Positions 21,601 through 30,320 of a DNA stretch of 64,000 nt are shown piece by piece. Within the stretch, counting starts at the first letter, position 1. Every line of letters starts with the position of its first letter. The DNA lies in contig CAJHZI010000303.1 of the NCBI GenBank assembly GCA_905160935.1, positions 117,501 through 181,500 on the forward strand, given 5' to 3'. Origin of the DNA: Enchytraeus crypticus. Lineage: Eukaryota; Annelida; Clitellata; Enchytraeida; Enchytraeidae. A model generated the notes under the pieces. The model was not told the DNA's origin, ran no database searches, and saw nothing but the letters and a program-made list of their open reading frames with translations. The position numbers were made by a program, and so were the translations under genes.

Positions 21601-24486
21601 GTCACATCCAACTGATTCTTTTGATGGTAGCATATGTCACATCCAACTGATTCTTTTGATGGTAGCATATGTCACATCCAACTGAGTCTTTTGATGGTAG
21701 CATATGTCACATCCAACCGAGTCTTTTGATGGTAGCATATGTCCTATCCAACTGATTCTTTTGATGGTAGCATATGTCACATCCAACTGATTCTTTTGAA
21801 TGGATGATCTATTAACTAATTGATTGAATGATTGATTGTTGTTTTGATGACCAGGTGTGTTATCACTATGGGCCTAACATCGACCCTAATCAGCGGGACC
21901 TGCAGGAACCTGCCCAGGGCTACAACAAGGCCGAGCTAGAGAATGTCATCAAGTTTGTACGGGAGCACTTCAAGGGACTTGAACCCCGGCCTAGTATTGC
22001 TGAGCCTTGCATCTATACGGTAAGACCATTTCTATTTACTTACTGTGCATCTAAACAGTAAGACCATTTATGTTTAGTTACTCTGCATCTTTTGATGCAC
22101 AATCTGTTGTTATTGATCAAAATCGCTCTTCTGAACTACCCCTCCTACGCGGTGTTCCTCAAGGTTCAGTGTTAGGTCCATTGCTCTTCTCTTTATATAT
22201 CACTCCTCTTAGCTACCTGCTTGCTCGGTCCTCCATAAATTTTCATTTCTATGCAGACGACACACAACTATATATTTCCTTTTCTAATCATGATTCTGAT
22301 CAAAAACTAGCTCATCTCTCATCCATTCTAGACATGGTTTATTCCTGGTTTTGTGCTAACCGTCTTGCTGTTAATCCTTCCAAAACTGAATACCTTTTAA
22401 TTGGCACTCCTTTGCAAAGAAGTGAAATTACCTATAGCTCTGTTAATTTTCAGAATCTTGCTCTTTCACCTTCTCGATCCGCCAAAATCCTTGGAGTCAT
22501 ATTTTATGAAAACCTTGACTTTAAATCCCATATCTCTTCTGTTTGTCGCGCTTCTTTCTTTCGGATTCGTCAGATTAGGCAAATACGTCCATCCCTTACT
22601 AGAAATTCAGCCACTATCCTTGCTAATTCTATAGTTCATTCAAAGCTCGACTACTGTAATTCATTATTACATGGGTTGCCTACTTCTTCTCTCAATCGTT
22701 TGCAGCACGTCCAAAATTCTCTTGCACGTGTTGTTTGCAAGTCCTCTCGACTTCAATTTCGCTCTCTTTCTCTACTTCGCAGTCTTCACTGGCTCCCTGT
22801 TAATCAACGCATAAAATATTAAAATAGCTCTATTAACTTTCAAAACTCTGCGATTTGGCAAGCCTTCTTACAAATCTGAAATTCTTCTTCCCTATCGTCC
22901 CTCACGTTAACTTCGCTCCACCGATGCCAATCTTCTCTCAGTTCCAAATATTCTCACGTCATTGGGCAGACGTTCATTTTCTTACGCAGCACCCACAATC
23001 TGGAACTCTTTACCTGCTAATCTTCGCTCTTGTTTTTCTCTTTCAACATTCTCTAGCAAGCTTAAAACTTACCTTTTCCCACCATAGACATAATCAATCT
23101 ACCCTTACCACTGTTTTTGCGTTTAGGACCTTACTTCTCCTCAGCACATTTCTTTCGCAGATTGGTCTGGGTGAATTGATCTGTAGTGATGTGTGCTGTT
23201 GGGGACGTCCCCGACATCATCCCTGGATGAGGAAACGGACGTTAAACCTTTATTTATTTATTATTATAATTATTTATCTAAACGATTACAACTATTTATT
23301 TCTGTTTAGTTACTGTGCATCTAAACGGTGCTACTGTTTATTTAGTTACTGTGCATCTAATCAGTACGGCTATTTATTTCTATTTAAATACTGTGCATCT
23401 AAACAGAACGACTGAGATACATGATCATACTGAAAATATAGTATAAAAAATCGAACTTCTAAGTACTATACTGCCACAGACTGTCGAGTTTTATTTTATT
23501 TTATTACAGCATTAATTACAGAAACACCAATTTGTAACCTATGAATTGAATCATATATGGAATTTGTATATTTTAGGTCGTTATGGCTTGTTGCATATAT
23601 CTGCAACTTATGCAATTTATTAAATATTGATTGATTGATCGATAGATTGATTAATTGATATGATTGTTACAGTACACTCCAGATCAGGATTTTATTCTTG
23701 ATAAACATCCAAAGTGGAACAACATCATCATTGGAGCTGGTTTCTCTGGTAATTTATATTTACTATATAAACTCTTGTATGTTAGTAGGCATTTCATTTT
23801 TAATTATATTATAAATATAAATTCTTCTACTTCTTATAGTGCACTGCCTAACGGCAGGTCCATGGCATGTAACTCTTCCAATCAATTCTATCCTCAGCTT
23901 TCCTTTTTATCTCTATATACAAATTTGTTTTAAGATCATCCAGAATCCCATGTCGCAGTCTTCCTGTAACTCTGCATTCTTCCTTCTACTACATCCTTTA
24001 GCAAACCATCCCTCCTTTTAAAATGTCCTATCCAGCTTTTTATCCAGCTTGAATATGAATATATTAGTACATTTCATCATCATCATCATCCTTATCTTCC
24101 CTTGAATCTCAGTTTCACTAGGGTCAGGATACGAATAGACCTTTTTCATTCGTAAAACTTGCCATAGCAGACTTTCTGTATTATTATTTTATGTATCCAG
24201 GACATGGCTGTTTGCTGTAGCGAGTTTTTGTATTATTATTTTATGTATCCAGGACACGGCTGTTTGCTGTAGCAGAGTTTTTGTATTATTATTTTATGTA
24301 TCCAGGACACGGCTGGTTGCTGTAGCAGAGTTTCTGTATTATTATTTTATGTATCCAGGACACGGCTTCAAGCTGTCACCAGTGGTAGGCAAGGTTTTGG
24401 CTGAGCTAGCCTCATTCAAACAACCGTCCTACTGTCTCGATCCGTTCTCTATCCGCAGGTTCTACACACCGGAGGCGAAGCTTTGA
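15998..24486 (+). CDS. PIPOX: Peroxisomal sarcosine / L-pipecolate oxidase, 8 exons, complete
   Basis: FAD-dependent amine oxidase of the MSOX family; the family oxidises sarcosine and L-pipecolate in peroxisomes. Exons: 15998-16114, 16939-17087, 18360-18576, 18915-19103, 19651-19794, 21855-22019, 23673-23748, 24359-24486 (1185 nt, 394 aa; human protein 390 aa). All introns are GT-AG and all phases join. Seen: N-terminal Rossmann motif [15 protein letters not shown] (about residues 14-28), [16 protein letters not shown] in the middle, EPCIYT with Cys324 at the place of the covalent-FAD cysteine, the C-terminal FAD motif [19 protein letters not shown], and a C-terminal AKL peroxisome signal. 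The start is the only ATG just before the dinucleotide fold. Introns carry many repeats: a LINE in intron 6, SINEs, a 35-bp minisatellite, and tandem copies of the exon 6 donor and exon 8 acceptor. Identity is sure; substrate preference is inferred from the family. Confidence 0.93.
16735..16938 (+). repeat. 29-nt tandem array running into the PIPOX exon 2 acceptor
   Basis: Units of ATTGACTGCTTTATTATGTT type. The last unit becomes the exon 2 acceptor GACTGCTTTATTGTGCAG; the upstream copies keep the pyrimidine part but have ATG in place of CAG. Confidence 0.7.
17171..17359. mobile_element. Foldback (MITE-like) element in PIPOX intron 2
   Basis: A nearly complete 189-bp inverted repeat: GATACACCATTATTCTTGGG on the left pairs with CCCAAGAATATTGGTGTATC on the right, and the inner arms (TCTGCATATGA / TCATATGCAGA) also pair. 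No coding capacity. It borders a family E repeat. Confidence 0.7.
17360..17485 (-). repeat. Repeat family E copy in PIPOX intron 2
   Basis: Reverse copy containing CAGTGCACTGCCCACTGGCA (complement of the printed strand) and GTCCATGGTATATAACG, next to a GA repeat. Other copies: 23838, 34450, 44655, 49385, 52080 and 63025. Confidence 0.65.
17700..18130. repeat. GATT-rich repeats and a 65-nt duplication in PIPOX intron 2
   Basis: TTGATTATATGATTTATTAA and TTAACGTAGGAAAATAGATT occur at about 17760 and again at 18060; a shorter duplication lies at 17810-17880. Confidence 0.65.
18305..18345 (+). repeat. Repeat family C tail directly before PIPOX exon 3
   Basis: TTAAACTGGGATTCAAGGGA followed by AGCTGATGATGATGG, ending about 15 nt before the exon 3 acceptor. 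Confidence 0.55.
18604..18914 (+). repeat. Four roughly 85-nt units in PIPOX intron 3
   Basis: Each unit has ATTTAAGGGAAAGATGATGA, a GAT run, TTGCATGTTTCT and GACCCTGGTTAAG, i.e. a family C tail that has been tandemly amplified. The last unit ends in the exon 4 acceptor TGTCTGCTGTAG. Just before, at 18587-18607, the exon 3 end GTCTGAGAGCTTATCAGG is echoed as GTCTGAGCGTTTATTAGG. Confidence 0.7.
19206..19355 (+). repeat. Repeat family D copy in PIPOX intron 4
   Basis: ATTAGAGTGCTACAGTCATC, AATGACAACATCGAGCACTA, and GGTCCAAAAATGGTGCAAA. Confidence 0.75.
19370..19650 (+). repeat. Tandem array running into the PIPOX exon 5 acceptor
   Basis: Three to four units of 60-80 nt (AACAGTTATTATGCTGCCTA, GTTGTTTGTC, TATTAAAGTGTTCTAAATAA). 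The last copy supplies the exon 5 pyrimidine tract TTGTTTGTCTTACAG. Confidence 0.7.
19812..20022 (-). repeat. Repeat family C copy inserted at the PIPOX exon 5 donor
   Basis: Minus-strand copy with an ATC-repeat tail at 19813-19834 and the ACCCCTGGTTAAACTGGGA-type 3' segment. It lies about 18 nt from the exon 5 boundary, and GTTAAGGTGAT occurs on both sides. Confidence 0.7.
20062..20300 (+). repeat. SINE family B copy in PIPOX intron 5
   Basis: tRNA-like head: AGCGTAGGGTTAACGTC near the A box and GTGGGTTCGAATCCCAG at the B box, then TGATCTGAGAGTAAAATCT and the TTTACTTTTACTT tail. Confidence 0.8.
20353..20421. repeat. Perfect 21-bp hairpin in PIPOX intron 5
   Basis: AAATTTTCACGTAACAATTA and its reverse complement around an AT-rich loop of 27 nt. 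Confidence 0.85.
20676..20756 (-). repeat. SINE family A fragment in PIPOX intron 5
   Basis: Minus-strand copy with the family's CTCGCCCGTCA and CTTTCGAGTAAGGAAACTG segments. Confidence 0.65.
21108..21805 (+). repeat. 35-nt minisatellite, about 20 units, before PIPOX exon 6
   Basis: Unit CTTTTGATGGTAGCATATGT plus CCTATCCAACTGAGT, period exactly 35. Variants (CCT/CAC and GAG/GAT) alternate in the last third. TTTTGATG is shared with the exon 6 acceptor TTTTGATGACCAG, so the array may derive from it. Confidence 0.92.
22020..22090 (+). repeat. PIPOX exon 6 donor array, left part
   Basis: The exon 6 end and donor (TGCATCTATACG|GTAAGACC) recurs as TGCATCTAAACA|GTAAGACC with the edge at 22057 (period 38), and a third unit starts at 22085 before the LINE interrupts it. 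Confidence 0.85.
22070..23270 (+). mobile_element. Non-LTR retrotransposon fragment (RT C-terminal half and 3' tail), in PIPOX intron 6
   Basis: Reverse transcriptase signature blocks are visible: [17 protein letters not shown], the catalytic [10 protein letters not shown], a thumb-like segment with LGVIF, and [14 protein letters not shown]. The first reading frame closes near 22820; the continuation ([34 protein letters not shown]) runs in other frames with stops, so the copy is dead. It ends with a 3' sequence (GGACGTCCCCGACATC...GTTAAACCTTTATT) followed by TTAT repeats. The block order fits a CR1/L2-like or Jockey-like LINE; the clade is not resolved. The 5' part is missing. It is in the sense orientation of the host gene and splits an array of exon 6 donor copies. 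Confidence 0.88.
23276..23420 (+). repeat. PIPOX exon 6 donor array, right part beyond the LINE
   Basis: Units continue with ATCTAAACG, ATCTAAACG|GTGCTA, ATCTAATCA|GTACGG and ATCTAAACAG, edges near 23283, 23327, 23363 and 23405, each with TTTAGTTACTGTGC between them. Confidence 0.82.
23838..23945 (+). repeat. Repeat family E copy in PIPOX intron 7
   Basis: AGTGCACTGCCTAACGGCAG, GTCCATGGCATGTAAC and the pyrimidine-rich CTTTCCTTTTTATCTCTA segment. Confidence 0.65.
24067..24160 (-). repeat. Repeat family C, 3' fragment
   Basis: ATC-repeat tail and CCCTTGAATCTCAGTTTCAC, the family's 3' end in reverse. Confidence 0.65.
24170..24358 (+). repeat. PIPOX exon 8 acceptor array, 52-53-nt period
   Basis: Three upstream copies of TTTATGTATCCAG|GACACGGCT with decoy edges 24201, 24253 and 24306; true edge 24359. 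Each decoy would read GHGCLL or GHGWLL and stop, losing the last FAD-binding residues and the AKL signal. Confidence 0.92.
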
Positions 24487-25449
24487 TCATTCTAGTGCTA
24501 GAGCATTGGTTAAAGAACTCGGATCACGTTCCATTGGCGTGTGTTAAATCCAGGATGAATTCATTGACGATACTGCTAATCTAAGTAGTTGTGACAAATT
24601 TTAGCCTTTAATATTCCGTTTTACGGCTACTCATTTATTTCATTTTAAATGCCCTTCAAATGTATCTACTTTTGCGTAAATGGAAGACTAATATTAATCA
24701 TGAAGATTAGCGGTAGCTCGAGTGTGTCTTCTTAAAGGAAGTCCTGGTTCATCTGATCCTTAAAGTTAAGAACATGGCGTATTAAACTGTGTGATGATAG
24801 ATTGTAGCGTGCATTACAGTTAAATCAAATATTACTGTGACTAGACAAGATTCCGCAAGAATTCTATATTATGCTACTTTTATGGAAAAATTTACTCCTA
24901 GTATTTATAAGGCTCTGTCGGATTAAATTGGATTGTTTTAATTTTATTATTTTAACGATAGTAGTATTAAATTTTGCAATAGTATTGTGCAGTATAATTT
25001 TTTATTGATGTAATATTCTCCTATCATTATAGGTGATATTTTGACTAATCTGACAGCTATTTCGCCAGACACACAGATTGAATCTGTGGCCCTGATTTAT
25101 TACAACTATAAAATGTTGTTTCTAAATCTAGAAAACGTTGTTAGCTAAATTTTCTATGTTATTTTGCTGCCAATTCATTGTTACGACTTGCCTAATATAG
25201 GTTAATTGTTGTTATGAGTATTGAATTTTTCACTGTTTAGCTCTTTTTTAGGTGCCAAATATACCAGTATTTTGATTGTACGTGTGAAACGTTTATTGTA
25301 CTGACATAATCGCCTATTTTGTTTAAGATACAAATGAAGTTGATTTGAAACTGTCTTGTGTTATTTGTTTGACATGAATTGCGAAACTTATGACATACAG
25401 GAGGAAATGTTTGAAATGAGAAAACGAGTCGTGTAAAATCAACAAGTCA
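24487..25449 (+). other. PIPOX 3' untranslated and intergenic sequence
   Basis: AT-rich, no open frame of note and no repeat family recognised. It probably includes the PIPOX 3' untranslated region; I could not fix the polyadenylation site. Confidence 0.5.
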
Positions 25450-26290
25450 CTCAAATACTACCACACTGCGTGATACCATGCTGTGATACAACACGCTGTG
25501 ATATATCATAATGTGATATAACACAATTTGAGATAACACATTGTGAGATAACACAAAGTGTGATACCATGCTGTACACACTGTGATGTAACACACTGTGA
25601 GATAACACGCTGTGATATAATGCACTGTGATGTAACACACTGTGAGATAGCACATTGTGAGATAACACAAAGTGTGATACCATGCTGTGATATAACACAC
25701 TGTGATGTAACACACTGTGAGATAGCACATTGTGAGATAACACAAAGTGTGATACCATGCTGTGATATAACACACTGTGATGTAACACACTGTGAGACAA
25801 CACATTGTGAGATAACACGCTGTGATATAACACACTGTGATGTAACACACTGTGAGATAGCACATTGTGAGATAACACAAAGTGTGATAACACGCTGTGA
25901 TATAACACACTGTGATGTAACACACTGTGAGACAACACATTGTGAGATAACACGCTGTGATATAACACACTGTGATGTAACACACTGTGAGATAGCACAT
26001 TGTGAGAAAACACAAAGTGTGATAACACGCTGTGATATAACACACTGTGATGTAACACACTGTGAGACAACACATTGTGAGATAACACGCTGTGATATAA
26101 CACACTGTGATGTAACACACTGTGAGATAGCACATTGTGAGATAACACAAAGTGTGATACCACGCTGTGATATAACACACTGTGATGTAACACACTGTGA
26201 GACAACACATTGTGAGATAACACGCTGTGATATAACACACTGTGATGTAACAGGCTGCGAGATAACACAATGAGAGATAACATGCTTTAT
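25450..26290. repeat. 15-nt satellite between PIPOX and MDH2
   Basis: About 55 units such as ACACACTGTGATGTA and ACACGCTGTGATATA, arranged in larger blocks of five to seven units. Because 15 is divisible by 3, several frames stay open on both strands for 240-300 codons; these are not genes. Confidence 0.92.
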
Positions 26291-28379
26291 TGATAAGATA
26301 GAAGGCCTATATCTGCTAAGTCTAAGTCTAGCCGCTAACAACAAAATGGAAATAATAGCAAAATAAAATATATAACTCAGTTGTTACTAAGTTACTATAA
26401 ATTCAATACTCTGAACTTGGTGACACCTAATTCATTAAGTCTAAACTGCAGGTCATCCCTGCAATACCTCTAGCCGAGTTTAAGATTTTTCAAGACGACT
26501 TAAATTAAGCTTGGCTAATTTTAAAGTTAGTTAATTCAAATCAATAGCTTGAAGTCCCTTATTTGCCCTATAGTTTGGTAGGAGCACATGCATGTTTTAC
26601 ACAATATGTTATTTAAATATACAGCAGCAATTTAATTCAAAAAGAAATAAGAAATCCTTGACCACAACATAAATGGAACAAAATAGATGTCGTAACAAAA
26701 GCTGTAAACTAAAACTACATCAGAAAATAGCCAATTGCTACGTAAAGCTTCAAATACATTTAAAATATGGCAAATAATTTAAGCAAACTCATGGCTAAGG
26801 CGATTTTAAAGTACTACTAACAGTGTATCATATTCGTATAAAATCACACCAGAACATTTAGTCATATTATCAGCTGCATAACGATAAAAAAGTGGTCAAA
26901 AACATTCTTTGCAGATTAACAGTTCCAGAACCGAAGGTATAAAGTAAAATTTCTGCTCCCATATCAATTACTGTTCCAGCAATAAAATTGAGTTGATTCG
27001 GGCTAAAATTACACCCTCTGTCAAAATGAGAAAATACACCATTTCGTAACAGCCGAATTACTGAAATTACGAATTAATTGATTAATTAACCATTAATCAA
27101 TAACATCACATAAAAATTCAATAATTAATTGAACTATAGAAATATTTCGAATTTCGACGTCATTTGATTATTGTTTGAGAAGAATGAAAAAAACTTACTT
27201 GAATAAATTCAGCCAATACATACTACGCATACTGGCATTCATTTAGAAAAATACTTAGAAAATTATGGATAAAAGTAAATCTACTGAGGTTTGGAGGTAA
27301 GGCAGGATATTATTTCTGGCTTTCAACTGAACGATTTTACATTACAAACAACGTTTGTAATAGGAGTAGTCATTACCATAACTCCAAATTAAGACTAATA
27401 ATTAATCGGTCACAATTTCGAAATAGCCTTGATTAGTACAATATTGTCCGTCCGTTCTGCTTCACATTTAAACACACACACATGACTTGTCAATTTAATT
27501 CTGATTGTTACTTCTAAGTCACCAATTACAAAGTGGCTCTTAACACCGTTTTGCTGTACAGAGGGTGAAATGTGATTAAATATTTAGAATGCATATTTTA
27601 CATCTAAAAACAGAGCTAGTGTCACCAATATACGTGAATGACAGAACTAACGGCTTGGGGACATACGGTACGACCGCAAAACGTATGAATAGAGAAGAGA
27701 GCGGCTTAGCTACAGACATAGACTACAACAACTACTACAGCCATATAAAATATTACAGCTTTAACAGAATATTGCGAGTCCATTTCTTCACCTGACAATG
27801 ATATTAGGTACGAATCTGCACAACTAACGTCGGTGCATAAGCATTATAAACAGCACGTTAGCGATAGTAGCAATAAATTGGCGGAATATAGCAATACAAT
27901 GAAGTTATTATACATTATTCTGTTCAGGAAGAAACAATGTTCCACCACTGCTATACAATATATAGTTACATGATTCTAGTAAAATAGATTTTCATTGATA
28001 AACGATTCATTGCAGTACCTTCTGCATTCAAATCAACTTCTATTTCATCAATCTCGACATAAATTCCCATAGATCATCTAGTACACGACTACTGGCATAG
28101 TGCGACTATTCAATCAACGACAAAATAGTCATAAAATCAAAGAACAATAATACAATAGCGCCCATATCAATCAATACCTTAATCAGCATGTATATTTTGT
28201 ACAGAAATATAACGTCCCTGCAAACATTTAAAAAGTGAATAGCCGTTACTTTCTCATACCTGCTCTACAATGCTGACAAGACGTAAATAATTGCAACGTA
28301 ATCATCGGACAACAAAATGGACATAGAACCATAGAACTTGTAACTGCCTCTCACAGCAGAGTGTTGAGATTAAAGATGC
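26291..28379. other. AT-rich intergenic stretch downstream of MDH2
   Basis: About 2.1 kb without recognised repeats or conserved coding sequence. Part of it should be the MDH2 3' untranslated region. A 68-codon frame at 27589 has no family features. Confidence 0.5.
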
Positions 28380-28740
28380 TTAGCAGGGTCGTGGTGAGGT
28401 TAGGATAAGGGCGTGGTGAGGTTAGGATAAGGGTGTGATCAGGTTAGGATAAGGGCGTGGTCAGGTTAAGATAAGGGTGTGGTCAGGATAAGATAAGGGT
28501 GTGGTCAGGTTAAGGTAAGGGCGTGGTCAGGTTAAGATAAGGGTGTGGTCAGGTTAGGATAAGGGTGTGATCAGTTTAAGATAAGGGTGTGGTTAGGATA
28601 AGATAAGGGTGTGGTCAGGTTAAGATAAGTGCGTGGTCAGATTAAGATAAGGGTGTGGTCAGGTTAAGATAAGGTCGTGGTCAGGTTAGGATAAGGGTGT
28701 AGTCAGGTTAGGATAAGGGTGTAGTCAGATTAAGATGAAG
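28380..28740 (-). repeat. 22-nt minisatellite starting at the MDH2 stop codon
   Basis: About 16 units of ACCCTTATCTTAACCTGACC type. The first unit overlaps the coding end (CCTTCATCTTAATCTGAC, stop underlined by TTAA), so it forms the start of the 3' untranslated region. Confidence 0.75.
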
Positions 28741-30288
28741 GCGGGTTCTTTGCAATGAACTCCTCCCCTTTCTTGATGTTCTTCTGCAGCTCAGGCATTG
28801 CAGCCTTTACCAAGCTGACTTCATAGTCGTTCATCTTACCAAGGCCAAGATTCTTCTCTACGCCGTTCTTCTGCAACAGCAACACAAAGAGCAAAATGAT
28901 CATCTCATCTCTACACCTGCTCCCTTGCGCAAGTCACTGAGTCAGTCATTAGTGCTGAGTCACAACCAGTCTTTAGTGCTCTCATTGTACAGGTCGTATA
29001 GGTGACTGAGTCACAACCAGTCTTTAGTGCTCTCATTGTACAGGTCGTATTATTTATTATCTAGCAAGCCATTAATTCACCATGATGCTGCACTCCGACT
29101 CCATAATTTTACTACTGTATCATACTTCTCATATATAGTGGACCAAAAGGACTCTTTTAGATACAATGCAGATAATTTTATCTTCAGTTTTCATAAAAAA
29201 GAAACAACATATCTATCTTCAAATGTGAACTATTATATCCTTCTGCAAAAGGAAACATAAGCATACTTATTTTCCTATACAACAGAAAACAGGTAACGCA
29301 AGTTATTTGACAAAAGGACTTAAAGCGAGTACTGTCCGATTTGCTGAAGAAAAGATCAACCATAGAACTGCATGCGTCATAAATGGCAACAAAGCACTAT
29401 GATCCAAACCAAGGTCAGAAAGAGCATTCGGTGGGAGATCTCCAGAAATTGCTAAAAAACTTTCTAATCTCATCTCAAGTTAAACTTGGATTCAAGGGAT
29501 GATGATGACGTAAAGCGTTACCTATAGATACACAATATTTCTGATTTATACCATATGTATAGTTTGTGCCTTAAATACCAGGCACACAAGTACTTACTCC
29601 AAGCGCAGCAAGGGGGTGGAGAAATACTCTGTACTTACTCCGAGCAGTATGGGGGTGGAGAAATACTATGTACTTACTTCGAGCAGTATGGGGGTGGAGA
29701 AATACTCTGTAATTACTCCAAGCAGTATGGGGGTGGAGAAATACTCTGTACTTACTCCGAGCAGTATGGGGGTGGAGAAATACTCTGTAATTACTCCAAG
29801 CAGTATAGGGGTGAACAAATACTCTGTACTTACTCCGAGCAGTATGGGGGTGGAGAAATACTTTGTCTCGGCCACGTCTGACTGAACGAAGGCGCACTCA
29901 ACGACCCCGGACTCTCCCTCCAGAGCTTGTAGCACAGAGTAGACAAACTTGTTACCAGCATAGGCCATAGAGAGAGTGGCTGAGCCCTAGTCAATCAATC
30001 AATCAATCAATCAATCAACCAACCAATCAATCAATCAATCAATCATCGGCCATAGAGAGCATGGCTGAGCCCTAGTCAACCAATCAATCAATCAATCAAT
30101 CATAGGCCATAGAGAGAGTGGCTGAGCCCTAGTCAATCAACCAATCAATCAATCAAGCAATCAATCAGTCAATCAATCATAGGCCATATAGAGCGTGGCT
30201 GAGCCCTAGTTAATCAATCAATCAATCAATCACATCATAGGCCATAGAGAGCGTGGCTGAGCCCTAGTCAATCAATCAATCAATCAAG

Positions 30289-30320
<32 letters not shown>

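Noticed and set aside
21108-21805. Possible CRISPR array (35-nt repeats)
   Set aside because: Units are directly adjacent with no spacers, and the host is a eukaryote; it is a minisatellite.
25447-26344. Open frames of 237-297 codons on both strands
   Set aside because: They are translations of a 15-nt satellite; several frames are open at once because the unit is a multiple of three.
29555-29897. Plus-strand 108-codon frame of [13 protein letters not shown] repeats
   Set aside because: Antisense shadow of the MDH2 exon 7 donor array.
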